Positions 1 through 9,047 of a DNA stretch of 64,000 nt are shown here, piece by piece (position 1 is the stretch's first letter; the number at the start of each line of letters is the position of its first letter). This DNA is from Prevotella sp. P5-50 (GTDB lineage: Bacteria > Bacteroidota > Bacteroidia > Bacteroidales > Bacteroidaceae). The DNA is taken from positions 30,319-94,318 of the forward strand of contig NZ_NPJA01000035.1 in NCBI RefSeq assembly GCF_002251295.1, read 5' to 3'. A program made the translations under genes and the position numbers. Below the pieces are notes generated by a model. It made no database searches and was not told where the DNA came from. It saw only the letters and a list, made by a program, of their open reading frames with translations.

Positions 1-660
1 ACGCAAGGTTTTGTAAGTGGCAACTTCAAAGAGGGCGACGAACACCCCCTCGAACTCTTCCACCAGTTGCTCGCAAACTATGATGGTATTGACAAGAATC
101 AACTGAGGGAAAACATGAAATACTTCCTCAACGCTATCATGCCTACCTGCGAAGAGTGTGATATGAACATGTGTGTGCATCCTGACGATCCCCCCATCGA
201 GATTCTCGGCCTCCCACGCATCGTACGCACCCAAGAAGATATCCAATGGTTCCTTGATGCTGTTCCTAACAAGCACAACGGACTGACCTTCTGCGCTGGG
301 AGTCTCTCTGCTGGCGCTTATAACAATGTGGTGGAGATGGCACGTAAATTTGCACCACGCACCCATTTCGTACACCTCCGCTCTTGTCATATCTTCCCCA
401 ATGGCGACTTTACAGAAGCCTCACACCTTGGAGGACGTGCCGATATCATCGAACTGGCACGTATTTTCGAACAAGAGAATCCTGCGTTGCCCATGCGTGT
501 GGATCACGGCATGACAATGCTTGGCGACGAGACTAAAGGTTATAATGCAGGCTACTCGTTCCTCGGACGTATGTTTGCCATGGGACAAGTACAAGGCATT
601 CTCGCCACCGTTGACCGTGAATTAGGAATAGAATACAAACAACCCGGATTTTATGAATAA
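1..660 (+). CDS. uxuA: Mannonate dehydratase, C-terminal part (cut by window start)
   Basis: The reading frame is open from base 1, so only the last 219 residues are seen. Family-typical stretches are visible: HPDDPP, GLTFCAGSL, HLRS and VDHG, which hold metal and substrate residues in UxuA. The enzyme dehydrates D-mannonate to 2-keto-3-deoxygluconate in hexuronate (glucuronate) catabolism in the cytoplasm. Its stop overlaps the start of the next gene (ATG at 653, TAA at 658-660), so the two are translationally coupled, and the neighbour is the preceding pathway step. The N-terminal half and promoter lie outside the window. Confidence 0.93.
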   Translation, partial: TQGFVSGNFKEGDEHPLELFHQLLANYDGIDKNQLRENMKYFLNAIMPTCEECDMNMCVHPDDPPIEILGLPRIVRTQEDIQWFLDAVPNKHNGLTFCAGSLSAGAYNNVVEMARKFAPRTHFVHLRSCHIFPNGDFTEASHLGGRADIIELARIFEQENPALPMRVDHGMTMLGDETKGYNAGYSFLGRMFAMGQVQGILATVDRELGIEYKQPGFYE

Positions 661-1468
661 CAACCTTTTCAACATTAAAGACAACGTTGTTGTCATCACA
701 GGCGGAACAGGCGTTCTTGGACGTGCCATCGCTAAGTATCTGGCCCTTGAAGGAGCCAAAGTCATCATCCTCGGCCGTAAGGAAGAGGTTGGACAGAAAA
801 TTGCTTCTGACATCTGCGAAGCAGGTGGCGTGTGTGAGTTTATGAAAACTGACGTCATGAACCAAGAGGTCGTTCAGCAAAACTGCGACGACATCATGCG
901 TAAATACGGACGTATCGACACTCTCCTAAATGCTGCGGGAGGTAATATGCCGGGCGCTACCATCGCTCCCGATAAAACCTTCTTCGACCTCGATGCCTCA
1001 CAGTTCCAGACTGTTCTCAATCTGAACCTCACAGGAACGGTCATCCCCACCCAAGTATTTCTTCGTCCCATGGTAGCTCAGGGAAAAGGTAGCATCATCA
1101 ACTTCTCTTCGATGGCTGCTTTCCGTCCCATGACTCGCGTATGTGGTTATGCTGCTGCCAAGGCTGGTATCAGCAATTTCACAGCATATATGGCAACAGA
1201 ATGTGCCAAGAAGTTTGGCGAAGGAATTCGCGTCAACGCCATTGCTCCCGGTTTCTTCATTACCGAACAGAACCGTGCTTTGTTGACCAATCCCGATGGT
1301 ACCTTCACACAGCGTGGTCAGGATGTGATTCGTCAGACTCCCTTCGGCCGCATGGGTGATCCTGAAGAACTCTGTGGCACGATCCACTATCTGATGTCAG
1401 AAGCTGCAAAATTCGTCACCGGTACCGTTGCTGTTGTTGACGGAGGTTTTAATGCTTTTGCCATGTAA
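653..1468 (+). CDS. uxuB: SDR-family D-mannonate oxidoreductase
   Basis: A 271-residue short-chain dehydrogenase. The Rossmann glycine motif TGGTGVLG is near residue 16, NAAGG follows strand 4, and the catalytic Ser and YxxxK are present in INFSSM and YAAAK. Family and context suggest NAD-dependent interconversion of fructuronate and mannonate. This is the SDR-type, non-homologous replacement of the long-chain UxuB of E. coli used by Bacteroidetes. It overlaps uxuA by 8 bases and is followed by a clear terminator, so it ends the operon. Substrate is inferred from the neighbour; a gluconate-type SDR is the main alternative. Confidence 0.85.
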   Translation: MNNNLFNIKDNVVVITGGTGVLGRAIAKYLALEGAKVIILGRKEEVGQKIASDICEAGGVCEFMKTDVMNQEVVQQNCDDIMRKYGRIDTLLNAAGGNMPGATIAPDKTFFDLDASQFQTVLNLNLTGTVIPTQVFLRPMVAQGKGSIINFSSMAAFRPMTRVCGYAAAKAGISNFTAYMATECAKKFGEGIRVNAIAPGFFITEQNRALLTNPDGTFTQRGQDVIRQTPFGRMGDPEELCGTIHYLMSEAAKFVTGTVAVVDGGFNAFAM

Positions 1469-1493
1469 GTTCCAAACAATACATCATACTCCA

Positions 1494-1532
1494 AAGGAGA
1501 GCCACACCTCGTGTGACTCTCTTTCTTTTTTC
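1494..1532 (+). terminator. Rho-independent terminator after uxuB
   Basis: An 11-base-pair stem with one mismatch (GAGAGCCACAC / GTGTGACTCTC) closes a 3-base loop and runs into a T-rich tract. It lies 25 bases after the uxuB stop. Confidence 0.85.
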
Positions 1533-1603
1533 AGAAAGTTTTAGTATTCCTTATAAATTTTCTGTGTATGATTATAAAAAGAGAGTTAGGATTACGGCAT
1601 AAG

Positions 1604-1636
1604 ACAAAAGGAGATTCTCAAGGCAGAGAACCTCCT
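1604..1636 (-). terminator. Probable terminator of the murB/MBL group
   Basis: An imperfect inverted repeat (AGGAGATTCTC / GAGAACCTCCT) lies just beyond the stop of the minus-strand metallo-hydrolase and reads into TTTTG on that strand. The T tract is short, so this is moderate evidence. Confidence 0.5.
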
Positions 1637-1644
1637 GCGACTCA

Positions 1645-2403
1645 TTATATGTTGACCACAAGTCCATCGTATGCCATGCGAATATGAGGAGGCAAGATAT
1701 TATTGACCTCATCATGTTTTCCTATGCTATGTGCCGCATGAGTAAGCCATGTTTGACGTGCTCCTATCTTTTTCGCAAATGCCACCGCTTCATCAAGCGT
1801 CTGGTGTGAATGATGCGGAGTACGGCGAAGCGCGTTAACCACCAGCACTTCTGTTCCTTTCAGATATTCCAATTCGCTATCTGCAATGGTTTTCATATCC
1901 GTAATATATGTCAATCCACCAATCCGATAACCTAAAATGGGCAAGTCGTGATGCATCACCTGTATCGGCATGATATCAATACCGTTGATGTTAAACACCT
2001 CATGAGGATGAATCTCATGAAGTCTGATGACAGGAGTATTGGGATAGCGATGTTCTCCAAAACAATATGGAAGCATCTTCAATAACGATTGACGTGCAAT
2101 AGGGTCCGCATAGACGTTCACCTCTCCAAACTGACAGAAAGGCCTGACATCATCAAGTCCTCCTACATGGTCATAGTGGGCATGGGTGATAAGGATTCCA
2201 TCTATCCGACTGAATGGAAAGGGCATAATCTGTTGACGGAAGTCTGGCCCACAGTCGATAAGCAAGCGTGTGTCTCCCTCCTCTAACAGCGCCGAACATC
2301 TCAACCTTTTATCATGTGGATCTTGACTGCTACAGGTAGGACATTGGCATCCAATGGTAGGAACGCCACACGATGTTCCAGTACCGAGGAAGGTTATTTT
2401 CAT
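1645..2403 (-). CDS. MBL-fold metallo-hydrolase, PhnP-like
   Basis: 252 residues with a metallo-beta-lactamase fold. The metal motif THAHYDH places ligands at H74, H76, D78 and H79. An N-terminal Cys cluster (C19, C21, C24) resembles the structural zinc site of PhnP-type phosphodiesterases. No phosphonate genes are nearby, so a cyclic-phosphate phosphodiesterase role is only a family-level guess. The start codon overlaps the murB stop by 4 bases (ATGA), indicating co-translation with murB. Cytoplasmic; no signal peptide. Confidence 0.85.
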   Translation of the reverse strand: MKITFLGTGTSCGVPTIGCQCPTCSSQDPHDKRLRCSALLEEGDTRLLIDCGPDFRQQIMPFPFSRIDGILITHAHYDHVGGLDDVRPFCQFGEVNVYADPIARQSLLKMLPYCFGEHRYPNTPVIRLHEIHPHEVFNINGIDIMPIQVMHHDLPILGYRIGGLTYITDMKTIADSELEYLKGTEVLVVNALRRTPHHSHQTLDEAVAFAKKIGARQTWLTHAAHSIGKHDEVNNILPPHIRMAYDGLVVNI

Positions 2404-3401
2404 ATAATATTCACTTCTGGTTTGATGGTTATTCCGAATTTTTCTTTCACATCACGCTGGATCATCCGGCAAAGATCAACAATCTCCTGACCGGTAGCAT
2501 TACCACGATTCACCAACACCAAGGCCTGACGATCGTGAACGCCTGCATGTCCTACGGTACGTCCCTTCCATCCACATTGGTCTATCATCCATCCTGCAGG
2601 AATCTTCTCGTGATTTGCATCGATGGTATAGTGTGGCATATTCTCATATTGTGATGCCAAAGCCTCATATTGTGATCGTTCCACAATGGGATTCATGAAG
2701 AAACTTCCTGCATTTCCCATAACAGCAGGATCAGGCAGTTTCTCTTGTCGTATGCCGATGATGACCTCTCTCAATTGACTTGCTGTGGGATGAGTCATGT
2801 TTCGCCTTTCAAGTTCGCTGCGAATGTTACCATAATCGAGTTTAGGTTGAAAATCTCTTTGGGTACGATAGGTCACATGGGTGATCAGATATTGATTCTT
2901 CCATTCTCCTTTAAACCGACTCTGACGATATGCGTACCGACAAGCAGCGGCATCAATGAGCTGTAACGCTCCCGAAACGATCTCGATGGCTTCAATGGTC
3001 TCTATAAAGTCTTTCACCTCAACACCATACGCACCGATGTTCTGTACCGCGCTGGCACCCACATCACCCGGAATCCACGAGAGATTCTCCATGCCGTAAT
3101 ATCCATGCTTCACACTATAATCTACTACATCATCCCATACCTCGCCGCTTCCACAGCGTAGGGTGTCCTTCTGTGGTGTTATGCCTTTGATGGCTGAGCG
3201 CACGACAATGCCTTTGAAATCCTGTGTCAACAGGAGATTACTTCCACCTCCAATAATCAGAAAAGGTTGGGCTGACTGACGAAGAATGTCGGCCACAGCT
3301 TTTGCTTCATCGGCAGTCGAATATTCCAAGAAGCGGTCACAACGGGCTTCAATACCAAAGGTATTGTGCTGCTTCAAACTATAGTCATGAATATCTTTCA
3401 T
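2400..3401 (-). CDS. murB: UDP-N-acetylenolpyruvoylglucosamine reductase
   Basis: 333 residues, FAD-dependent reductase of peptidoglycan precursor synthesis (UDP-MurNAc formation). The FAD-binding stretch IIGGGSNLLL is near residue 50. The catalytic serine lies in NAGSFFMNP and the C-terminal glutamate in IKPEVN, as in the long (type I, E. coli-like) MurB. It follows a lipoprotein gene by 19 bases and overlaps the MBL hydrolase by 4 bases. It is probably transcribed from the promoter at 4304-4311. Confidence 0.95.
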   Translation of the reverse strand: MKDIHDYSLKQHNTFGIEARCDRFLEYSTADEAKAVADILRQSAQPFLIIGGGSNLLLTQDFKGIVVRSAIKGITPQKDTLRCGSGEVWDDVVDYSVKHGYYGMENLSWIPGDVGASAVQNIGAYGVEVKDFIETIEAIEIVSGALQLIDAAACRYAYRQSRFKGEWKNQYLITHVTYRTQRDFQPKLDYGNIRSELERRNMTHPTASQLREVIIGIRQEKLPDPAVMGNAGSFFMNPIVERSQYEALASQYENMPHYTIDANHEKIPAGWMIDQCGWKGRTVGHAGVHDRQALVLVNRGNATGQEIVDLCRMIQRDVKEKFGITIKPEVNII

Positions 3402-3420
3402 AGCGTTGTTCCTATTTATA

Positions 3421-4263
3421 TTAGGTAGAGAGTTTAGACAGCATCCATTTTCCTCCTTCGTGTCGGAAGGTCAGTTCTGTCTCCAAACCATTAGCGATAC
3501 CTCTCAGCACGAACACCTTACATTTTCCTGCTTTATGATTGGTACCATAGATAATGTTATAAATCATATCCGTAGGTAATTCAGGTGCAAAAGCTGGCCA
3601 CGTATCTGGTGTTATCACTCCTTCCATCTCATTGAAGTCATCGTCAGGATCCGGTCCCACAAAATCTACCGTCTCTCGGAGATGGTGCATCTGATAGTCG
3701 GCATTAGAAGCAAAATGCTCGTAAAAGTCAAGAAACGATGCATTATGTGATTCATGCAAAGGAATGTGTATGATCTTCTGCATCATCCATCTTCCGTTAA
3801 TACGGTCGAAGACATACTGTTTGATGGATTTCGAGTGAAAATATATTTTCTCCACCACAGCATGTGAGACAGAAATCTGCTTGGTTTCTTCCAATTGTTT
3901 CTCGCTGTCGAAAATCAGCGTATAGAAATCTTGTCGCATGAAGAAATTCTCCATATGCCATTTGCTTTTAGGCAACAATTCAATATCGTCTCCACGTACA
4001 ACAGGTAGTGGAAACTTAATACGGCTGTATTGTAATTTCCTATTGGCGGCAAAATTGAATACAAAATCATCAAACAACTCATCAGCCGCTTTTGGCATCG
4101 GCTCCTCTTCGATTGCCTTCATCTCGTTGTCAGCAACCGTAGAGTCAACAGTCGCAGTAGTGTCAGCAACCGTTTCTTCGGTAGATTCTACCGTTTTGTT
4201 ACCCTGGCAACCTGCCAGCAAACAGACCATAACATAAAACGCAATCCAATATCGTTTCATCAT
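3421..4263 (-). CDS. Lipoprotein of unknown function, DUF4348-like
   Basis: 280 residues with a lipoprotein signal peptide ending in LLAGCQ (Cys near residue 19), then a low-complexity Thr/Val/Glu-rich linker to about residue 60 and a globular domain. The size, lipobox and Bacteroidetes restriction resemble the DUF4348 family, but I assign this only tentatively. It probably sits in the periplasm anchored to a membrane. It heads the murB group, with the -7 box 41 bases upstream. No enzymatic motif is visible. Confidence 0.7.
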   Translation of the reverse strand: MMKRYWIAFYVMVCLLAGCQGNKTVESTEETVADTTATVDSTVADNEMKAIEEEPMPKAADELFDDFVFNFAANRKLQYSRIKFPLPVVRGDDIELLPKSKWHMENFFMRQDFYTLIFDSEKQLEETKQISVSHAVVEKIYFHSKSIKQYVFDRINGRWMMQKIIHIPLHESHNASFLDFYEHFASNADYQMHHLRETVDFVGPDPDDDFNEMEGVITPDTWPAFAPELPTDMIYNIIYGTNHKAGKCKVFVLRGIANGLETELTFRHEGGKWMLSKLST

Positions 4264-4303
4264 TGACCTCCATCTATTTTATAAACTTCTCTCAATTTTT
4301 CGG

Positions 4304-4311
4304 CAAAGGTA
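4304..4311 (-). promoter_or_regulatory. -7 box for lipoprotein-murB-MBL group
   Basis: On the minus strand this reads TACCTTTG, matching TAnnTTTG. No clear -33 TTTG is seen. It is divergent from the pheS promoter 44 bases away. Confidence 0.6.
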
Positions 4312-4354
4312 CAAAAAACTCCCAACTCCTAATCCATAATTCTTATTTTTTTTA

Positions 4355-4362
4355 TACCTTTG
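4355..4362 (+). promoter_or_regulatory. -7 box for pheS
   Basis: TACCTTTG, 22 bases before the first pheS ATG, preceded by a T-rich stretch. It fits the Bacteroidetes -7 consensus; the -33 element is weak. Confidence 0.65.
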
Positions 4363-4384
4363 CAGAAAATTTAGTTTTATATCA

Positions 4385-5428
4385 ATGATTATGATACTCG
4401 ACAAGATAAACCAACTCTTAGACGAAGTGCGGCAAATGACGGCCGCCAACGCAGAAGAGGTAGAGCAGTTACGACTGAAATACCTCAGCAAGAAAGGTGC
4501 CATTACAGCTTTGATGAACGATTTCCGCAATGTTCCAGCCGACCAGAAAAAGACTGTGGGCATGAAAATCAACGAACTCAAGCAAATAGCACAGGAGCGC
4601 ATCAACCAACTCAAGACTGATACCGAAACAGTAGAATGCGATGCGCAACATATCGACCTCACACGCACACCCTACCCCATCGGATTGGGTACACGTCATC
4701 CGCTCACTATTGTTACCAACGAGATTATCGACATCTTCTCGCGTATGGGATTTGTATTAGCCGATGGACCTGAAGTAGAGGACGACCTCCACGTGTTCAC
4801 CCGTATGAACTTTGCTGCAGACCATCCTGCACGTGACATGCAAGATACTTTCTTTGTGTCACAACATCCTAACGATGTCACCAAAAATATCCTGCTCCGT
4901 TCCCATACCTCAAGTGTACAGGCTCGCGTGATGGAGACTACCCAGCCTCCTATCCGCATCATCTGCCCCGGACGCGTATATCGTAACGAGGCCATTACCG
5001 CCCGTGCTCATTGTTTCTTCCATCAGGTAGAAGGATTGTATATCGACAAGAACGTATCGTTTACCGACCTCAAGCAGGTATTGTTGTCCTTTGCACGTGA
5101 AATGTTTGGTGCAGATACCAAGATACGTCTTCGTCCAAGCTATTTCCCATTTACCGAGCCCAGCGCTGAGATGGACATCTCTTGCTTCATCTGTGGCGGC
5201 GAAGGCTGCGGATTCTGCAAGCACACAGGATGGGTAGAGATTCTCGGTTGTGGTATGGTCGATCCCAATGTTCTCGAACAATGCGGTATTGATTCAAGCG
5301 TTTATAGCGGCTATGCCTTTGGTATGGGTGTTGAACGCATTACCAACTTAAAATACCAGGTAAGCGACCTCCGCATGTTCTCTGAGAACGACGTCCGCTT
5401 CCTCCACGAATTCGAGTCAGCCGACTAA
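4385..5428 (+). CDS. pheS: Phenylalanyl-tRNA synthetase alpha subunit
   Basis: 347 residues. The N-terminal coiled-coil (about residues 1-90, with KYLSKKGAI) binds tRNA. The class II catalytic core carries the motif-2-like region around the HQVEG segment and the motif-3 segment GYAFGMGVERI. It charges tRNA-Phe together with PheT, which is not in this window, so the two genes are unlinked here. A second in-frame ATG at 4391 may be the real start; both are compatible with the promoter at 4355-4362. A strong terminator follows. Confidence 0.95.
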   Translation: MIMILDKINQLLDEVRQMTAANAEEVEQLRLKYLSKKGAITALMNDFRNVPADQKKTVGMKINELKQIAQERINQLKTDTETVECDAQHIDLTRTPYPIGLGTRHPLTIVTNEIIDIFSRMGFVLADGPEVEDDLHVFTRMNFAADHPARDMQDTFFVSQHPNDVTKNILLRSHTSSVQARVMETTQPPIRIICPGRVYRNEAITARAHCFFHQVEGLYIDKNVSFTDLKQVLLSFAREMFGADTKIRLRPSYFPFTEPSAEMDISCFICGGEGCGFCKHTGWVEILGCGMVDPNVLEQCGIDSSVYSGYAFGMGVERITNLKYQVSDLRMFSENDVRFLHEFESAD

Positions 5429-5449
5429 TTTCATCACACCAACATATTC

Positions 5450-5486
5450 AAGAAGGCTCCTGTCATCAGCGAGCCTTCTTTTTTTG
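5450..5486 (+). terminator. Terminator after pheS
   Basis: Stem AGAAGGCTC / GAGCCTTCT with a loop of about 11 bases, followed directly by a run of seven or more T. Confidence 0.9.
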
Positions 5487-5840
5487 TTGCTATACTCAAC
5501 CATAGTCTTTCGTCTGTACGGCAAAGTTCTAACCGTTTCAAGGCTTCCATGAAAATTACTTTTGCGCCACAAGAATAATCATTCCAATCATTCAAAAAAG
5601 TATCATCCTCTCCTTAGAGGAATAATACGGATAGAGGTAGTAGTCTTACGCTTCACAAACCATAATCAACAGAAAGGTTGAACAGCTATAGAATGTAGAA
5701 AAGAGAAACCATATTCGATAAGAAATAATCTGTTAGGGAACTTTCCGAAAAATTGCGAGTTCTAGATTTACTTTTTTTACACGGCATCACCATAAGAGAC
5801 TAATCTGCAAAAGGTGGTTCACATACTACTTTTGAACAAA
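5487..5840. other. Gene-free stretch
   Basis: About 350 bases between the pheS terminator and the tRNA terminator. I see no plausible ORF, no repeat-family module and no promoter-like box with good spacing. Confidence 0.6.
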
Positions 5841-5841
5841 A

Positions 5842-5872
5842 AAAAACAGCGTAAATACATCATTTACGCTGC
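5842..5872 (-). terminator. Terminator of the tRNA-Ser/tRNA-Glu transcript
   Basis: Stem CAGCGTAAAT / ATTTACGCTG with a 5-base loop, followed on the minus strand by about ten T. It lies immediately after the tRNA-Glu 3' end. Confidence 0.85.
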
Positions 5873-5876
5873 TTGT

Positions 5877-5951
5877 TGGTAGTCGATAGGGGAATCGAAC
5901 CCCTATGCCAAGATTGAGAATCTTGTATCCTAACCATTAGATGAATCGACC
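5877..5951 (-). tRNA. tRNA-Glu (anticodon CTC)
   Basis: Folds as a complete cloverleaf: acceptor GGTCGAT/ATCGACT with one G-U pair, anticodon stem CAAGA/TCTTG around loop TTCTCAA, T arm AGGGG-TTCGAAT-CCCCT, discriminator A and an encoded CCA (5877-5879 complement). Anticodon CTC reads GAG. Confidence 0.95.
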
Positions 5952-5982
5952 ATCATTCTTTTGTCTTTTTAGGAAAGCCCAG

Positions 5983-6069
5983 CGGAAGCTGGGGGATTCG
6001 AACCCCCGGTACGGTAACCCGCACGGCAGTTTAGCAAACTGCTGGTTTCAGCCACTCACCCAAACTTCC
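5983..6069 (-). tRNA. tRNA-Ser (anticodon GCT)
   Basis: Class II tRNA of 87 bases with a long variable arm. Acceptor GGAAGTT/AGCTTCC, anticodon stem GCAGT/ACTGC around TTGCTAA, T arm GGGGG-TTCGAAT-CCCCC, discriminator G. CCA is not encoded, unlike the adjacent tRNA-Glu. It is probably cotranscribed with tRNA-Glu, 31 bases away. Confidence 0.95.
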
Positions 6070-6118
6070 TAACCGGTTGTTCTTTCTTAACCTTAGGCGT
6101 TTTCTCTCAAACGCGGTG

Positions 6119-6150
6119 CAAAGGTACTACATATTTTTGAGAACACCAAA
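6119..6150 (-). promoter_or_regulatory. Promoter of the tRNA pair
   Basis: Minus strand: -33 TTTG (6147-6150), a 20-base spacer, then -7 TACCTTTG (6119-6126), about 50 bases before the tRNA-Ser 5' end. This is a full match to the Bacteroidetes promoter pattern. Confidence 0.75.
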
Positions 6151-6268
6151 TATTTTGAAAAATTTTTCTGATTTTTTTCTGCATTATGCCCATTTTTTCT
6201 GCTTTTCCACCGCAAGCCCTACCCTCTTGAGCCATATATTGACGATTCTTGAGTTTTCCGCACATCCC

Positions 6269-7246
6269 TTAGACATTCTCCACCCCACACTTCGGACAGA
6301 TACCTTTGCGATGCATCCTTGCGCCACAATTGCCACAAACATACCGATAATGCGAATACCGGAAATAGCGCCACAGGGCAAAGATGATATAGACAACAAG
6401 AAATAGGAAACCTATATAATATAAGGTAGTGATGCTGAAAAGAACATAATCGACTGCACATACTCCAGCAAGTCCGCATAAGTAAAGCAACCCTTCAGAA
6501 GGCTCCAAACGATGCACTACATCATCTATCGTCGCCACACCTACGATAAGGATGGCCCATACGGAGGCAATAAAGAGTGCAAGGAACCACGGTAGCGAGA
6601 ACGGGTTGAGCGAAGGGTGATAATAGAAATGTCGCCACGATTCGGGACTGAACATCTGTATGGATGCATAGAGCGTTGCAGAAGAGGCGATGAGTATGCA
6701 CAACAATGTAGGATAGAACGAATCAATATCGTTGAAATGAACTATACGCGCATTATGGCGCATCAAACGTCGAAGACCGTATGCCACTACGACAACAACC
6801 AATAATGCCAGGAATAGCAACAGGTGGGTATCTGAAAAGAAATCTATAAACTGGGAAATGGGGTCGTTGGGCGATACGCAAGGCAACATCTCGCTCTCAC
6901 GAATCCATCCCTGTGTCATCTGGTCGCGCGCCACCTTCACCCAAACGGAATCTATCGTATCTGACGAGATGGTCTTGATGTCGGCCACAACAAGGGGATC
7001 GCCTTTCGACACATATAGCGTATCGAAAGCCTGAGATCCTGCCTCATCGGAAATGGGCATCTGGCTGGCCTTAACCACGAAGTTATAGTTCTGAGAATAA
7101 TGATGGGTAGTAAAGAACGACAAGGAGTCTATCTGACGCTCGGTAAGGTCCCATGCGTCAGGCGAAACAGGTCCATGGTTGTAACAGGCAGACAACAACA
7201 GGACGATCACACACAACAGGCTATTTTTCACTTTCTCCATAGACAT
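6269..7246 (-). CDS. Membrane lipoprotein with C-terminal zinc ribbon
   Basis: 325 residues. The N-terminus has a lipobox-like signal (LLLSAC, Cys 21). Residues about 40-120 look SH3-like (repeated VVKAS, WVKVA, GWIRE patterns). Then come several hydrophobic segments (about residues 134-157 and three or four more), and a terminal zinc ribbon with two CxxC pairs (YVCGNCG, GICPKCG). Not recognised as a named family. It overlaps the U32 gene by 26 bases; a second ATG at 7240 is possible. The terminal ribbon resembles those in the kinase cluster upstream, but a functional link is speculation. Confidence 0.75.
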   Translation of the reverse strand: MSMEKVKNSLLCVIVLLLSACYNHGPVSPDAWDLTERQIDSLSFFTTHHYSQNYNFVVKASQMPISDEAGSQAFDTLYVSKGDPLVVADIKTISSDTIDSVWVKVARDQMTQGWIRESEMLPCVSPNDPISQFIDFFSDTHLLLFLALLVVVVVAYGLRRLMRHNARIVHFNDIDSFYPTLLCILIASSATLYASIQMFSPESWRHFYYHPSLNPFSLPWFLALFIASVWAILIVGVATIDDVVHRLEPSEGLLYLCGLAGVCAVDYVLFSITTLYYIGFLFLVVYIIFALWRYFRYSHYRYVCGNCGARMHRKGICPKCGVENV

Positions 7247-9047
7247 TCATCTGACAATGACGACAATCAAACTCTAAACGAAACCTACGACCATCAGACA
7301 AACGCAGAAACAAGGGTTCCCTCCAATGGGCCTTTGTCCCGCCATGTTTCACACAACCGCCAAGCGCATAGCGCAGACAATGGCGACATTGCATCAACAA
7401 GGAAGCCTTCTGTCGTGATGACTGGAGTTCGAATGCTTGTTCGGAAGGATGAAGCCCTTGTGAGATATAAAAGTCGCGTGCCTTTGCGTTGGAGATATTA
7501 TACAGATAGTCATACGGATAAAGGGCCGACACAGACGCGGGAATGTGGGCCGGTAAAACTTTAGACTGACCATCCGCTTGAGGAGTGGACAACATGAGTT
7601 TTTCGACAAGACGCCTGCGCAGATCTGCGAGGAAACTGCTGGGGATGAAATAATTGAAATCATCGCCCATCTCCACCTGCTCGCAAAGATAGGGTGTTCC
7701 TCCGAGTTTCGAGAGTTGCCTGACGATATTGTCGCGTTGTGGTTTCTCTGAAGCCTGATGCTCACAGGCAATACCTACCGAAACCTCGCCAACCGAGAGA
7801 TTAAAGCCCTGTTCGTCGGCTGCCAACCGCATGATGATGGGAATCTTGCGTTCTGCACTCGGACGAGAGAGTAGTTTTTCAAATTCCTGGTCGTTATTAC
7901 GATAGAGTGCCATTCCTGGACGAAGATTCCGAGGCATCTTTTGAGGATAGAGTCTGTTGCCTTCCGCTCGGTTGACACGGAATCCTTCCAGTTCGCGGTC
8001 TCCCGTAATGAAACACAATCCGTCACCATTGGCAAATGCAGCAGTTCCTGCAACATTAAAGGAGTTGTTGCGTATCTCTTTCACATATCCCACATACTCG
8101 CCCATGGCCTTTGGTGTATCGGGAGAGAAGATGTCTGGTTGGCGTCCATTCAGGAAATAATGTGTAAAACCACGGTTAAAGGTCTTTTTCAGATTGGGTG
8201 TGAAGGTATAGCTGCACGTTCCCTTCGAAGCGCGGCAATAGCGATCAGGCTGATTGGCAACAATCTTATTGAGGCGAAGGTTATAGGCAGCCACGACATT
8301 TTTTACATAGGTGACATCCTTCAACCTTCCTTCTATCTTGAATGAGGTGGCTCCTGCTTCGACGAGTTGATCGAGCACATCCGCCTGATTGAGGTCTTTC
8401 AACGACAAGAGGTGGCGCTGGTGTTCGATTTCGCGTCCTTCTGCATCGACAAGGTCGAATTTCATACGACAGAACTGCGCACACGCTCCACGGTTGGCAG
8501 AACGTCCGAAACAGTATTGCGACGCATAGCAGATACCGCTATAGCTGACACACAAGGCTCCATGAACAAACACTTCGAGTTCGACATCTGGCACAGCCTC
8601 ATGGATGCTTCTGATTTCCTCTACCGATAGTTCGCGTGCCAAGACCACCCGTTGAAATCCCAATTCTGCCAGCCATTTCACCTTATCTGCCGTACGATTG
8701 TCGGTCTGTGTTGAGGCATGAAGCGCTATAGGAGGCAACTGGAGTTTGAGCAGTCCCATATCTTGTACGAGAATGGCATCAACCCCCACCCCATGGAGTT
8801 CGCGGATAAGTGACAGCGTGTCGTCGAGTTCACCATCATAAATAATGGTATTGACCGTCACATAGACTTTTGCACCAAACAGATGGGCATAGTCGCACAA
8901 CTGTCTGATGTCGTCCACACTATTTCCCACAGCAGCCCTTGCTCCGAAACGTGATGCTCCGATATATACGGCATCGGCCCCATGGTCAATAGCAGCAATA
9001 CCGCAGGCAAGGTTCTTGGCAGGTGCCAGCAGTTCCAGTTTTCTCAT
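7221..9047 (-). CDS. U32 family peptidase-like protein, RlhA type
   Basis: 608 residues from the ATG at 9047. That start is preferred because it gives the family N-terminus (MRKLELLAPAKNL) and a 4-base ATGA overlap with the metA stop; an upstream in-frame ATG at 9101 would extend into metA. The U32 core shows GADAVYIGASRFGAR, YVTVNT and a Cys-rich segment with CYASQYC and GACAQFC, which in this family binds an iron-sulfur cluster. The long form with an extra C-terminal domain resembles RlhA, which is needed for a 23S rRNA hydroxylation. rRNA modification is therefore the likely role, not proteolysis; this is inferred from the family. Confidence 0.88.
   Translation of the reverse strand: MRKLELLAPAKNLACGIAAIDHGADAVYIGASRFGARAAVGNSVDDIRQLCDYAHLFGAKVYVTVNTIIYDGELDDTLSLIRELHGVGVDAILVQDMGLLKLQLPPIALHASTQTDNRTADKVKWLAELGFQRVVLARELSVEEIRSIHEAVPDVELEVFVHGALCVSYSGICYASQYCFGRSANRGACAQFCRMKFDLVDAEGREIEHQRHLLSLKDLNQADVLDQLVEAGATSFKIEGRLKDVTYVKNVVAAYNLRLNKIVANQPDRYCRASKGTCSYTFTPNLKKTFNRGFTHYFLNGRQPDIFSPDTPKAMGEYVGYVKEIRNNSFNVAGTAAFANGDGLCFITGDRELEGFRVNRAEGNRLYPQKMPRNLRPGMALYRNNDQEFEKLLSRPSAERKIPIIMRLAADEQGFNLSVGEVSVGIACEHQASEKPQRDNIVRQLSKLGGTPYLCEQVEMGDDFNYFIPSSFLADLRRRLVEKLMLSTPQADGQSKVLPAHIPASVSALYPYDYLYNISNAKARDFYISQGLHPSEQAFELQSSRQKASLLMQCRHCLRYALGGCVKHGGTKAHWREPLFLRLSDGRRFRLEFDCRHCQMNVYGESEK

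Noticed and set aside
6077..6406. Plus-strand ORF next to the tRNAs
   Set aside because: Runs through the tRNA promoter and the 3' end of the zinc-ribbon gene; no homology visible.
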